This document shows positions 17,121 to 26,027 of a stretch of 64,000 nucleotides of DNA, piece by piece; the stretch's first letter is position 1; every line of letters begins with the position of its first letter. Source of the stretch: Ensifer adhaerens (GTDB lineage Bacteria; Pseudomonadota; Alphaproteobacteria; Rhizobiales; Rhizobiaceae); the NCBI RefSeq assembly GCF_000697965.2, contig NZ_CP015880.1, forward strand, positions 1,922,001-1,986,000, written 5' to 3'. The notes under the pieces were generated by a model that was not told the DNA's origin, did not search any database, and saw only the letters and a list, made by a program, of their open reading frames with translations. The position numbers were made by a program, and so were the translations under genes.

Positions 17121-17352
17121 GGTCGCTGATGCTTCGTAGACGGCGAAGCTGGCGGGGCTCGACGTTGTCCAGATCGCCCGCCCGCAGTGTCGCTCCCGTG
17201 CAAAGCCTCGGCCGAACGCACCGCGCACCGAAGCCAATCGGATTGAACATCTTGGGCCGACATGCGTTGAGTAACCATGACGCGCATTCTCGCTGCCGCG
17301 CCATTTGTTTGCGCGCATTCTGTGTTAAGCTTCCCCTTGGGAGGAAAATGCC

Positions 17353-17484
17353 ATGGAGAATTTCTTCGCACTCGCCGCCATCGTCGTCGGCTCCGCAATC
17401 CTGGGGCTCGCGCTCGCCTACGGGTTTCGTCGCAAGGACGCGCACCGCCCTCCCGAACATGACGACGCCCGGTTGAAGTTCTAG
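17353..17484 (+). CDS. Single-pass membrane micropeptide
   Basis: 43 residues: MENFFALAAIVVGSAILGLA is one membrane helix, followed by a charged tail YGFRRKDAHRPPEHDD. GGAGGAAA lies 7 nt before the ATG, an excellent ribosome site, which is the main support. It is not recognised. Its 3' end lies in an 18-bp tandem duplication (17472-17507). Confidence 0.55.
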   Translation: MENFFALAAIVVGSAILGLALAYGFRRKDAHRPPEHDDARLKF

Positions 17485-17507
17485 AAGACGTTGAAGTTCT
17501 AGAAGAC
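17472..17507. repeat. 18-bp tandem duplication
   Basis: GTTGAAGTTCTAGAAGAC occurs twice head to tail (17472-17489, 17490-17507). The first copy contains the stop codon of the micropeptide gene, so only downstream sequence is duplicated. Confidence 0.85.
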
Positions 17508-17860
17508 CGGGCTTTTCCGACCTCGCCGGTCCGCGGCCGCTCCGCTTGTCTGCCTCTTCGCGGGGTTGCCGCAATGAGCGATTCCTAGCAGACGCCTCCC
17601 CTGCAAACGCGCGACGCGGCAGAGTTCGCCCCGATATCATCGACAGGATGTCTGGCTCGATAGCGCGTGCTTGGGATGCCGATTGCATCGCGGACCAAGA
17701 CTTGGAAAACGACAGGAGCCGGATGCGATGTCCCCCAATCCGCACGGCCACGCCCCGTCATTGATCCACCTTCAATCTTGAGATCTTGAACGTCCAGACC
17801 GGAACCTTTTCCGCTCGCCTCGGCTTATTCCTGGCAAACCGCCAGCAAGGAGATGCGACG
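17508..17860. other. Gene-poor stretch
   Basis: No gene is supported here on either strand. Short open frames lack ribosome sites and have arginine/serine-rich shadow composition. Confidence 0.5.
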
Positions 17861-18160
17861 ATGAACAAGGCAAACCCGAAATCCCGCGACCGAGAGACAC
17901 CGGAAGACGTGCCCCCGTCTGGCGAAACACGCGCAGTGCCGATCGGTAAGATCCCGCCGCTCCCCGTCGACCAGCTTCCCGCGGGAGACCATCCGACGCC
18001 GGTCGATCAGGGTCGCGTGTCGCCCGTTCCGAGCCGCGACGAAGCCAATGTCGATCCGGACGATGCACTGCCTGACGACCGCGAAGAGAAAATCCTCGAG
18101 GATGATCCGGGGCGCGAGAAAACCCGCTTCGACGAGGAGATGCCGCGCAGCAGTCGATAG
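17861..18160 (+). CDS. Hydrophilic, probably disordered protein
   Basis: 99 residues from ATG 17861, AAGGAG 8 nt upstream. Very rich in Pro, Asp, Glu and Arg (RDRETPEDVPPSGETRAVPI; DPDDALPDDREEKILEDDPG), with no hydrophobic core or signal. It resembles small charged stress-type proteins of rhizobia, but I cannot name a family. A terminator-like hairpin lies 67 bp downstream. Confidence 0.6.
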   Translation: MNKANPKSRDRETPEDVPPSGETRAVPIGKIPPLPVDQLPAGDHPTPVDQGRVSPVPSRDEANVDPDDALPDDREEKILEDDPGREKTRFDEEMPRSSR

Positions 18161-18226
18161 AGGCTGCGTTCCCACCCATGCCGGGCCGCGTTCCCTCAGC
18201 GCATGTGAATGCCAGAAAACAAAAAA

Positions 18227-18256
18227 GAGGCCCGCCGGTCAGCGACCGGCGGCCTC
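18227..18256 (-). terminator. Rho-independent terminator of the BA14K gene
   Basis: GAGGCCCGCCGGTC (18227-18240) and GACCGGCGGCCTC (18244-18256) form a long stem with one bulged C and a 3-nt loop. On the minus strand it is followed by TTTTTT. The preceding plus-strand gene could also use it. Confidence 0.8.
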
Positions 18257-18273
18257 CTTAAAACACGCTCGCC

Positions 18274-18822
18274 TCAGAAGTAGGGCGAATAGCACTGCTG
18301 GCGCGGGCCACCATAGGGTTGGAACGAGTTGTCCCAGGCGCGGTAGGAGCGATAGCGCGCATAGCACCAGTCGGCATGGCGCGGGTTGACGCCGGTCTCG
18401 TAGCGACGCGCTGGCGGAGCGGCGATCGCGCCACCGATGATGACTCCGGTGCCGAAGGCCGCCAGCGGATACCACCAGCCGTCATTGTGGCGGCGATAGC
18501 CGTAGCGCTCGTAGCGATAGCCGCGGTGGCCGTTATAGTAGCCATAGCGGTAGCCGCCGTCCCAACCCGGACGCGGACGATAGCCGCCATGCCAGCCTGG
18601 CCGCGGGCGGTAACCGCCATCCCAGCCGGGGCGCGGGCGATAGCCGCCGTGCCAGCCCGGCGGACGCCGGCGATGGTGACCGCCGTTCCATTCCCGGTGC
18701 TGCACCAGTTGAACGTCGCTCTTCTGCACCCGCTCGATGGCAACAGCCGGCAGGGCGTTTGCCGGCGTGATGCCCGAAAGAGCCGTTATCGCCGCAAGCA
18801 CGACGATGCCAATCTTCTTCAT
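18274..18822 (-). CDS. BA14K family protein, secreted
   Basis: 182 residues from ATG 18822. A Sec signal ([20 protein letters not shown], cleavage after ANA) leads to a mature Gly/Tyr/Arg repeat region of about four [20 protein letters not shown] units. A hydrophobic Gly-rich segment ([15 protein letters not shown]) and a C-terminal BA14K signature ([20 protein letters not shown], then QQCYSPYF) follow. BA14K proteins are immunoreactive, lectin-like surface proteins of Rhizobiales. The two Cys probably form a disulfide. The repeat array looks prone to copy-number change. Confidence 0.88.
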   Translation of the reverse strand: MKKIGIVVLAAITALSGITPANALPAVAIERVQKSDVQLVQHREWNGGHHRRRPPGWHGGYRPRPGWDGGYRPRPGWHGGYRPRPGWDGGYRYGYYNGHRGYRYERYGYRRHNDGWWYPLAAFGTGVIIGGAIAAPPARRYETGVNPRHADWCYARYRSYRAWDNSFQPYGGPRQQCYSPYF

Positions 18823-19013
18823 TTCATCACCTGTCCGTTTGTAACAGGTGCGAGTTTTGGCCGGGGCGACGTGAACCCACAATGAATGCGACAATCCTAA
18901 TATGGACCGCAACTCATAGGTAGCATCGCAATACTCCAGGGTGACACTGCCGCCCGGCAAGCCCGCCATCCCCGGCGATGGCCTGCCATACCCGGGTTGC
19001 CCCTGTCATCCCC

Positions 19014-20096
19014 TCAGGTGCGCGCGCCCGCCTTGCCGCGCAGCTTCAGCGCATGGGCGATCAGCGTCTCCACCACCTGGCCGTAGGCGATGCCGTCGGC
19101 TGCCAGCGCCTTGGCATACATGCTGATATTGGTGAAGCCGGGAATGGTGTTGATTTCGTTGATCATGAGGCTTCCATCGGCGCGCAGGAAGAAGTCCACC
19201 CGCGCCATCCCCGCGCAGTCAAGCGCCCGGAATGCCCGCGCGGCCATGTCCTTGGCCTCTGCGATCACCTCCTCGGAGAGTTTGGCGGGCGCCTCGACGA
19301 CTGCGCCGCCGGCATCGACATATTTGGCGTCGTAGCTGTAGAAGCCGTGGCTCGCAGCCGGAATGATTTCGCCCGGTCGCGAGACGGTGAGCTGTCCCTT
19401 CGCATCCTCCAGCACCGAGCACTCGATCTCGCGGGCCTGGACGAACTCCTCGATCAGCACCTTGTCGTCGTGCCGGAACGCCTCGTTAAGCGCCGCCTGA
19501 AGCGCGTCCAGACTGTCGACGCGGCTGACGCCGACGGAAGATCCCTGCCGCGCCGGCTTGACGAAAACCGGCAGTCCCAGGCTTTCGAGGATGGTCTCGC
19601 TTGAATAGGCGTCGCCCGCATGAAGGCCGATCGCCCGCGCAACGGCAATGCCTTCGGCGACCAGCAGGCGCTTGGCGAGCGCCTTGTCCATGGCGACCGC
19701 CGAAGCCGCGACACCGCAGCCGACATAGGCGACATCGGCAGTTTCCGCATAGCCTTGCACCGTCCCGTCTTCGCCGAAGGGACCATGCAGAACCGGAAAG
19801 ATCAGGTCGATCGCCGGCAGCAACCCTTGGCGGCCGTCGGCCGCGATGGTGACCGCCCGCCCCCGTCCGCCGGGGATCAGCGCCACCTGCGTTCCCGACA
19901 CGGGGATCGCCTTCGGCAGTTCCCCGTCTTCGAGATCGACCAGCATCCAGCGGCCATCCCTGGCGATCCCGATCGGCACGATCTCGTAGCGCGTCCGATC
20001 GAGCGCCGCGACGGCGTTGCGCGCCGACATCAGCGAAACCTCATGCTCCGCCGACCGGCCACCGAACAGCACGGCAATGCGCAACTTACCTGTCAT
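19014..20096 (-). CDS. ddl: D-alanine--D-alanine ligase
   Basis: 360 residues from ATG 20096 (MTGKLRIAVLFGGRSAEHEV). An ATP-grasp enzyme making D-Ala-D-Ala for peptidoglycan in the cytoplasm. Visible signatures: the N-terminal HGPFGEDGTVQG, AKRLLVAEGIAVARAIGL, the ATP-grasp lid VFVKPARQGSSVGVSRV, and the C-terminal NEINTIPGFTNISMYAKAL. Length is usual for the long form. The gene stands alone rather than in the mur/fts cluster, so it may be a second copy beside ddlB elsewhere; that needs the full genome. Confidence 0.92.
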   Translation of the reverse strand: MTGKLRIAVLFGGRSAEHEVSLMSARNAVAALDRTRYEIVPIGIARDGRWMLVDLEDGELPKAIPVSGTQVALIPGGRGRAVTIAADGRQGLLPAIDLIFPVLHGPFGEDGTVQGYAETADVAYVGCGVAASAVAMDKALAKRLLVAEGIAVARAIGLHAGDAYSSETILESLGLPVFVKPARQGSSVGVSRVDSLDALQAALNEAFRHDDKVLIEEFVQAREIECSVLEDAKGQLTVSRPGEIIPAASHGFYSYDAKYVDAGGAVVEAPAKLSEEVIAEAKDMAARAFRALDCAGMARVDFFLRADGSLMINEINTIPGFTNISMYAKALAADGIAYGQVVETLIAHALKLRGKAGART

Positions 20097-20282
20097 GATC
20101 CTTTTCCCTCCAGAATCGTGGTGCATCGTGCGCAACCAAGCGAGCGAAGATGGCAAGAAAAGGTCGAGAGACGCGGCATCAGCGCGGGAGGAATATTTTC
20201 CTTAAGGGCAGCCTTGCCGCTTGAATTCCGCCGAACGAAATACAATTGATGCGCGAACACTGGTTTGAAGGAGAAGCTGCCG

Positions 20283-20864
20283 ATGGCCGAAGTCCTCGTA
20301 TTCCACCATGCCCAGGGGCTGACACCCGGCGTGCACGCTTTTGCCGACGACCTGCGCGCGGCCGGGCACGTCGTCCACCTGCCCGATCTCTTCGAAGGAC
20401 GTACATTTGCGAGCATCGAGGAGGGCGTTGCCCATATCGAGGCGGTCGGCTTTGAAGAGATGCGCGAGCGCGGCGTGCGCCTCGCCGATGCCCTCCCCGA
20501 AAACCTCGTCTATGCCGGCTTCTCCTTCGGTGTCCTGCCGGCTCAGAAACTCGCCCAGACCCGCCCCGGCGCCCGCGGCGCCCTGCTCTTTTACTCCTGC
20601 ATCCCGATCAGTGGCCAGTGGTCCTTCGGCCCCTGGCCGGCAGGCGTACCCGTTCAAATCCACGGCATGGACAACGACCCGATCTTCGTCGGCGAAGGCG
20701 ATATCGACGCCGCCCGCGAGATCGTCGAGAAGGCAGAGGACGCCGAACTGTTCCTCTATCCGGGCGACCAGCACTACTTCGCCGACAGCTCGCTGCCCTC
20801 CTATGACGCGGCGGCAACTGCGCTGGCGATGAAACGGGTACTTGCCTTCCTCGAGCGGATCTGA
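20283..20864 (+). CDS. Dienelactone hydrolase-family protein
   Basis: 193 residues from ATG 20283 (GGAGAAG 6 nt upstream). It is an alpha/beta hydrolase with a nucleophile elbow GFSFGVLPAQKLAQ, an Asp in PVQIHGMDNDPIF and a His in YPGDQHYFAD. The nucleophile is Ser where classical dienelactone hydrolase uses Cys, placing it in a separate branch of the family. No signal peptide, so cytoplasmic. It diverges from ddl. Confidence 0.82.
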   Translation: MAEVLVFHHAQGLTPGVHAFADDLRAAGHVVHLPDLFEGRTFASIEEGVAHIEAVGFEEMRERGVRLADALPENLVYAGFSFGVLPAQKLAQTRPGARGALLFYSCIPISGQWSFGPWPAGVPVQIHGMDNDPIFVGEGDIDAAREIVEKAEDAELFLYPGDQHYFADSSLPSYDAAATALAMKRVLAFLERI

Positions 20865-20890
20865 CCGGCGCCTCGAAAGCCCGACGGTCG

Positions 20891-20930
20891 AGCGGCGCTG
20901 CCGTGATCAGACAGCGCCGCTTCTCATTTT
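20891..20930 (+). terminator. Terminator after the hydrolase gene
   Basis: AGCGGCGCTG (20891-20900) pairs with CAGCGCCGCT (20912-20921), followed by TCTCATTTT. It also lies against the converging arylsulfatase stop. Confidence 0.7.
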
Positions 20931-20935
20931 CCGGT

Positions 20936-22588
20936 TCAGTTGCCGGTCGGCATCGGCAGACTGAAGCCTTCCTTGCCGAGCTCATCGCGCAGCCACTGGA
21001 ACTGCTGATACTTCGAGATTTCGATCGGACCGGTATAGGTCCCGCTTTGAAGCTTGCGCGGTGGATATTTGACGTAGGTCATCATCAATTGCTTGATGGA
21101 GTCGCTGATGGTCACCATCGTCCAGGTGCGCTCGGTGTAGTTGTTCATGAAGATGTCGTAGCGCTCCTGCGGGTCCTGCCAGAGGTCGAAGATCTGCGGC
21201 ACCGTCGCCACATATTTGTTCGGACCCTTCCAGCCCTGATTGCTGTCGACGGCAAGGCCGCCGGTCGCCTGTCCATTGTCGCCACGCAGGTTGAACACCG
21301 CCTTGTAATTGCCGACGCGGGCAGCGCCGGGAGACAGTTCGTTCTCGGTGAAATAGAACCATGAGTTCCGTTCCGACTTGCCGGTTCCAAGCAGGACCGG
21401 CGACATGTCGAAGCTGTCGAAGATGATCGGCTGGCCCTCGCGGTCCTTGTCCGGCAGAGCGACACCGGCAACCGAAGCAAATGTCGCCATCAGGTCGAGG
21501 CCGCCGACGATGTCATGGTTCTTGGAGCCGGCCTTGATCTTGCCCGGCCAGACGGCGATGGCGGGAACGCGGTTGCCACCCTCGCGCACCGTGCCCTTGG
21601 TGCCACGAAACGGCGTATAGCCGGCGTCGGGATAGACATCCTGCCAGGCGCCATTGTCCGTCGTGTAGAAGACCAGCGTATTCTTGTCGAGGCCGGTCTC
21701 GCGCAGCTTGTCCATGATGCGGCCGATGCGGGTGTCCAGCTCCACGATGCTGTCGGCATATTTCGACTTCGACAGCGATTTATGCTCGAACTCGGGCGCC
21801 GGCATGTTCGGCTGGTGCACCTTCATGAAGTTGACGTCGATGAAGAACGGCTTGTCGGATTTCGCCGCGTCGTCGAGAAACTCGATGGCCGCCTTTTCGA
21901 CGTAGCTGTCGAAATAGGGGATGCCGACGACCCCTGCCGCGCCATTGACCGTGGGCGTGTCGATATACTGGCCGTTGATCTTGAAGTCCTCGACCGCCGT
22001 TTCGCCGGCCTTACCGGAGAGCGCGCCCTTGGTGACCTTCTGGAACATGGCCCTGAGCTTGGGGTCCATATCCGGGAACCAGGTCGGGTCGGCGTAGGTG
22101 TAGGCGTTGAGGTGGTAAAGGCCGCAATACTTCATGACGTCGAAGCCATGGGCGTTCGGCAAGGCATAGTCCGCCTCGCCCAAATGCCATTTGCCGGTGA
22201 AATAGGTCTGGTACCCGCCGAGCTTCAAGACGGAGGCGAGCGTCCATTCGGCCGCCGGAAGACCGCCGCCTTCCCCCTGGAATGCAACCGTCGTCATGCC
22301 GCTGCGGTTGGGAATACGCCCGGTGATCATGGCGGCGCGACCCGGCGTGCAACTCGGCTGGGCATAGAAATCATAAAACAGCATGCCCTGTTCGGCCAGC
22401 TTGTCGATGTTGGGTGTCGGCATGCCTCGTCCTTCACCGCCGCCATAGGGGCCGAGGTCTCCGTAGCCGGTGTCATCGGAAACGATCAGAAGGATGTTGG
22501 GTTTTGGTGTTGCTTGCTGCGCACGCGCCGGGGTTGACAGGCCAGCGACAATGCTCAGCCCTGCCACGCACGACGCCAGAAGTTTCAT
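20936..22588 (-). CDS. Arylsulfatase, periplasmic
   Basis: 550 residues from ATG 22588 (MKLLASCVAGLSIVAGLSTP, signal cleaved near ARAQQ). The sulfatase signature CTPGRAAMITGR carries the Cys to be oxidised to formylglycine. Metal ligands are visible as LLIVSDDTGYGD and YTTDNGAWQ, and GKWHLGEADYALPNAHGFD is typical of type I sulfatases. It hydrolyses sulfate esters. An in-frame ATG at 22645 has an even better ribosome site (AGGAAGG) and would add 19 residues before the signal. It converges on the hydrolase gene. Confidence 0.92.
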   Translation of the reverse strand: MKLLASCVAGLSIVAGLSTPARAQQATPKPNILLIVSDDTGYGDLGPYGGGEGRGMPTPNIDKLAEQGMLFYDFYAQPSCTPGRAAMITGRIPNRSGMTTVAFQGEGGGLPAAEWTLASVLKLGGYQTYFTGKWHLGEADYALPNAHGFDVMKYCGLYHLNAYTYADPTWFPDMDPKLRAMFQKVTKGALSGKAGETAVEDFKINGQYIDTPTVNGAAGVVGIPYFDSYVEKAAIEFLDDAAKSDKPFFIDVNFMKVHQPNMPAPEFEHKSLSKSKYADSIVELDTRIGRIMDKLRETGLDKNTLVFYTTDNGAWQDVYPDAGYTPFRGTKGTVREGGNRVPAIAVWPGKIKAGSKNHDIVGGLDLMATFASVAGVALPDKDREGQPIIFDSFDMSPVLLGTGKSERNSWFYFTENELSPGAARVGNYKAVFNLRGDNGQATGGLAVDSNQGWKGPNKYVATVPQIFDLWQDPQERYDIFMNNYTERTWTMVTISDSIKQLMMTYVKYPPRKLQSGTYTGPIEISKYQQFQWLRDELGKEGFSLPMPTGN

Positions 22589-22645
22589 CGGAAAAGTCCT
22601 CGACACGCAGCGGGACGAAGTTGAATGATCAGATGCCTTTATCAT

Positions 22646-23095
22646 TGTCAGGTTCCTTCCTGCGATGAGCCATCGCGCGAAAAACTGATCTGGGAAGAAG
22701 CACGTCTCCATTGAGGTTCGACGCGCAAAGCCATGCCTGAATTTTCAAACAAATTTCGGCTGCCAAAACGGCAACTCACGACCGATTGCGAAAGGCCGTT
22801 GCCGTCTGCGCGGGCATGCTGCTCCTTTCGCGCGGGCAATCAAGTACGTAACTGTAACGAACGCCATAAACGTGGGCGCTCAACCGGTGGCGCAGTGACC
22901 GCATCGGGCCGAAATCGACCGGAAACGAGCCTCCCTTGAGCCGCGACCTCATTATTGGATTTGCCTTGCAGAAAGATCCAGGCACTGGAAATCTGATACA
23001 AATACGCAATACTGAAGAAATCCGAGGTGACCGCAAATCATTCTCGAACTTTCAAATAATATTGCTGCAAGAATTGAAATTGTTTTGGAGTAACC
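22646..23095. other. Gene-free stretch
   Basis: Divergent promoter region between the arylsulfatase gene and the alpha/beta hydrolase. The 3' half is distinctly AT-richer than its surroundings. I see no gene or RNA I can name. Confidence 0.5.
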
Positions 23096-24052
23096 GTGCT
23101 GATCTACTCGGACGAAAATCTTGAAGTCATCCATCGACCGGGTTCATCCCCCTATCTGCTGGTGACCTTCAACGAGATGGAGATCCAGGCAAACGGCAGC
23201 CGCTACTGGGGCCAGCGCTTTTGCGAGAAGGCCGACATCTCAGCCCTCGGCTTCATCAGTAGGCGGCCCAACTGGTTTCCGGCGGCAAGCGTGGTCAAGG
23301 CGGTCGAAGCCGCAGCACCCATTCTGAATGCAGCTCCCGAGCGCATTCTGTACGGCCATTCGCAGGGTGGTTATGCGGCGCTTCGCTATCGCCGGCGCTT
23401 CAATGCCACCACGGCCATCGCCTTTTGCCCGCAGGTCTCGATCGACCCGAAATCCGTCCCCTACGACAATCGCTTCCTCCGGCATTTTTCGCCCGATCTG
23501 CACGCCAATATGGGCATTTCGGCCGATCAGGCCGCCGGCCGCGCCTTCATTTTTTATGATCCCTTCCACGCGATAGATCGCCGCCACGCCGAGCGCATCG
23601 CAGCACTTCAGGCCGAAACGCATCTCGTGCGCGTTCACATGACCGGCCACGGCACCGTCCGTGTCTTTACCGGCACCGAGCGTGCCCTTTCGCTGATCGC
23701 CGCCTGCAGAACCCATGACGTTTCGCGCCTACGGGGTCTTGCCCGCGCCGCCCGGGTCGATGCGCCCATGCGTCCCTATCAGGTCGCCGTCGCCGCCATG
23801 GCCCGGCATCCCGCCTGGTCCGACGCGCTCGACGCCCGCTTCGGCGACCGTTTTGCGCCAACGGAGCGGGTCAACTTCCTTTATCACCGCGCCAATCGCC
23901 ACATCCGCGACGGCGATCTCGTCACCGCACGCAATATGCTGGCGAAGGCTCTCGCCCTCCTGCCCGGCGATCCCGCCCTCACGCACCGGCTGAAGGAACT
24001 CGACGCTCGCATCCTGCGCGAACGGAAGGTTGCGAGGAGCCTCGTAGGGTAG
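23096..24052 (+). CDS. Alpha/beta hydrolase-like protein with C-terminal helical repeats
   Basis: 318 residues from a GTG at 23096 with TTTTGGAG 5 nt upstream. A nucleophile elbow GHSQGGYAALRYRRRF and a possible acid/His pair (IFYDPFHAIDRRH, HMTGHGTVRV) point to an alpha/beta hydrolase. The last 90 residues (FLYHRANRHIRDGDLVTARN, MLAKALALLPGDPALTHRLK) look like a TPR unit. There is no signal peptide. Architecture resembles proteins in capsular or exopolysaccharide regions, but there is no such cluster here. Function unknown. Confidence 0.72.
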   Translation: MLIYSDENLEVIHRPGSSPYLLVTFNEMEIQANGSRYWGQRFCEKADISALGFISRRPNWFPAASVVKAVEAAAPILNAAPERILYGHSQGGYAALRYRRRFNATTAIAFCPQVSIDPKSVPYDNRFLRHFSPDLHANMGISADQAAGRAFIFYDPFHAIDRRHAERIAALQAETHLVRVHMTGHGTVRVFTGTERALSLIAACRTHDVSRLRGLARAARVDAPMRPYQVAVAAMARHPAWSDALDARFGDRFAPTERVNFLYHRANRHIRDGDLVTARNMLAKALALLPGDPALTHRLKELDARILRERKVARSLVG

Positions 24053-24086
24053 GATAGGCGATGTTATTCGGCCGGCTGCGCGTTGC

Positions 24087-24320
24087 TTAGCTTTCCTCGT
24101 GGGGCGGAGCGCGTCGGAGATAGACCTCATCGACGGCTGCCAGGAGAGAGCTTTCGGTTGAGGTAGACAAATTGAACTCGAACATAAGAAACCGGGCAAG
24201 ATGTTCGGCGCAGCTTCCCTCCCGCGGTATCTGGTGCTCCGCGCAGGTCGCCTCGAACACACACCGCAGCAGCTCGATTTCCGCGACGCTCATCAAGACA
24301 TTTCCATTCGCGTCAGACAC
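24087..24320 (-). CDS. Small protein 5 of a five-gene micro-operon
   Basis: 77 residues from a GTG at 24320 with GAGG upstream inside the end of the preceding gene. It is acidic and helical (VAEIELLRCVFEATCAEHQI, LARFLMFEFNLSTSTESSLL). A similar domain appears in small rhizobial proteins predicted as helical bundles, but I cannot name it. It is last of five closely spaced minus-strand genes. Confidence 0.6.
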   Translation of the reverse strand: MSDANGNVLMSVAEIELLRCVFEATCAEHQIPREGSCAEHLARFLMFEFNLSTSTESSLLAAVDEVYLRRAPPHEES

Positions 24321-24326
24321 GGGCGT

Positions 24327-24560
24327 TTACCTCGTCTTCTTCAGGCCCGCTGTGGTGCGTTGAGAAGCACAGCGGAGGCCAAATTGCTGGTCGAGGCCGG
24401 CCATAGTCCAGGAGCCGATATACAACCGCGCTCCCGTCCAGGACCCGTCACGTTCCACACGCCTGCCATATTGATCGAGTTCGCCCGTGTTGCCGGTTGC
24501 CCCACCGTTTCGCAGCCAAAGCGTAAGGCCAATCTGATGTGTGCGATGGAGCGGTTTCAT
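24327..24560 (-). CDS. Small protein 4 of the micro-operon
   Basis: 77 residues, ATG 24560 with AAGGAG 10 nt upstream. Basic; WLRNGGATGNTGELDQYGRR and WTGARLYIGSW give a beta-strand, Gly/Trp-rich look. No family recognised. It ends 7 bp before the next start. Confidence 0.5.
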   Translation of the reverse strand: MKPLHRTHQIGLTLWLRNGGATGNTGELDQYGRRVERDGSWTGARLYIGSWTMAGLDQQFGLRCASQRTTAGLKKTR

Positions 24561-24598
24561 CGGCGTCTATCTCCTTGTCTTGACGCAGATCAGTTGCT

Positions 24599-24784
24599 CT
24601 ACAAAAGCCGGTGGCGCTCCTGCGTATCCCGGCTGCGCTTCAATATGCCGGAGCTGTCATGACGTTCCTGCGGCCTTTCGCGTGCCTTTTGACTGGCCGG
24701 CTTTGCGACTGTCAGCACAAGACCAACGTGACGGATTTCAGGTTTAACCCGGAATAGTCGCTTCAATGTTTCGACATAGCGCAT
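24599..24784 (-). CDS. Small protein 3 of the micro-operon
   Basis: 61 residues, ATG 24784 with GAGG 6 nt upstream. A short hydrophobic strand (HVGLVLTVAKPA) lies in an otherwise very basic protein (RVKPEIR, KARERPQERHDSS). Unknown; a nucleic-acid-binding peptide is conceivable. Confidence 0.45.
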   Translation of the reverse strand: MRYVETLKRLFRVKPEIRHVGLVLTVAKPASQKARERPQERHDSSGILKRSRDTQERHRLL

Positions 24785-24792
24785 GGCATTCC

Positions 24793-25011
24793 TCAGTGGC
24801 TGCGGGTCATTCCCCAGTCGATCGGTTCCAGATTGCTTTCAGCGCTGACCCGCTCCTGTCCGAGTTCATCGTTGCGAATTCGATATTGAGGGGCGTTGTC
24901 GCGTAGCGGCATCTTTGCGGTGATGCGATAGGTTTCGGCGGTTCTCGGTGAGAGGTTATGACGGTCTCGCAGGCGAACGGACAGCCCGACGGGATAGCGA
25001 TGTTGGGACAT
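24793..25011 (-). CDS. Small protein 2 of the micro-operon
   Basis: 72 residues, ATG 25011 (GAGGATAAAACC upstream). The pattern QHRYPVGLSVRLRDR, YRITAKMPLRDNAPQYRIRN, ERVSAESNLEPI matches a family of short rhizobial proteins that read like an SH3-type beta barrel. Function unknown to me. Confidence 0.62.
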   Translation of the reverse strand: MSQHRYPVGLSVRLRDRHNLSPRTAETYRITAKMPLRDNAPQYRIRNDELGQERVSAESNLEPIDWGMTRSH

Positions 25012-25021
25012 GGTTTTATCC

Positions 25022-25303
25022 TCACTGTCCGGGCGCATCTGATATCTCGGCGCCGCTGAGCGCGACCAAACGCGCCAACTCGTCGGGTTCGATTTGTATC
25101 AACCGCATTCGGTAGTGGTTCTCGACTGTCGCGGGCAACTTGATGAAGGTGGCAACACGGCGGTAGGCGAGCCAGGAAAGCCCTTCGATCGGCACCTCGT
25201 CGTCATCGATTTCGTAGGCGCCGGCGACGATCGTCTCATCGACGCCCGGCAATCTGAACGGTCGGTCGAAATGGATTGTCCGGTGAATCGTTCGGTCGAA
25301 CAT
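25022..25303 (-). CDS. Small protein 1 of the micro-operon
   Basis: 93 residues, ATG 25303 with GGGAGGAG 6 nt upstream. FRLPGVDETIVAGAYEIDDD, EVPIEGLSWLAYRRVATFIK and YRMRLIQIEPDELARLVALS suggest a small beta-rich domain with a C-terminal helix. First gene of the cluster; its promoter should lie in 25304-25400. No family name can be given. Confidence 0.65.
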   Translation of the reverse strand: MFDRTIHRTIHFDRPFRLPGVDETIVAGAYEIDDDEVPIEGLSWLAYRRVATFIKLPATVENHYRMRLIQIEPDELARLVALSGAEISDAPGQ

Positions 25304-26027
25304 GACATCTCCTCCCGATACCGGCAGTCGCCGGCACGCGATCTCGTTTGATACCGCTGCGTGCGGCAGCGCTACGACGCGGCGATCTAAGGGGGAAATG
25401 GCGGGTCGAGGTTCTGACGCCGCGAGAAGCCAAGCAGGCTTAAATCGATTTAATCAGGGTGCGCGTCAATTGAGGTCTATTCAAGGCCAAGATGAGGCAG
25501 ACCCTTCGTGGCCTGGATACCCGGGCGCAGTCGGCTGGCGACCGCTGACGAAGCAATCGGCCGCATCAATGACCCGAAAGTCTGGCATGCGGTCAACGAA
25601 AAAGCCCGGGGCGAAATCGCACCGACCTTCCTCATCATCGCTCTTACACCAGTGCCAGTACATTCGTGGTCAAAAGTCTAAAGCGACACGGCAATTGCGA
25701 GCGGCGAAACGTTCAGCGCTCACCTGCATGATGTTTTCCTACGAACCGGAGGTGGCCGCCACGACCGAGGGAAGAGCCTTCCGCGGATAATCGTTACCGT
25801 GCCTGAGAGACCGCCGCGCGCCCCATCCACACGGCTCCGGTCGCGTCCGCCCGCCCCTCAGGCCGGTTCGAGCGTCGCGTGTTCAGCCGAACATGCGACG
25901 CTCGTCGCGGTGCGCAGCCGCGCTGACGCGAAGGCATTCGAACCCGCCATCGCGGCAAGCGGCGCGGCGAAGCGCGAGCCGGCTTGAAACCGCGCCACTG
26001 GCAGCGGCCGATCCGCGCCGCTCGCTT
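25304..26027. other. Gene-poor stretch
   Basis: No confident gene. A plus-strand fragment near 25548-25680 (INDPKVWHAVNEKARGEIAP then TFLIIALTPVPVHSW) reads like decayed coding sequence but lacks a start. The remainder is an Arg/Ala-rich GC tract. Confidence 0.45.

Noticed and set aside
16434..17318. 294-codon minus-strand frame
   Set aside because: Low-complexity, overlaps two good small plus-strand genes with ribosome sites.
25481..25663. 60-codon minus-strand frame in the 25.3-26.0 kb gap
   Set aside because: No start signal; composition suggests shadow of a decayed plus-strand fragment.
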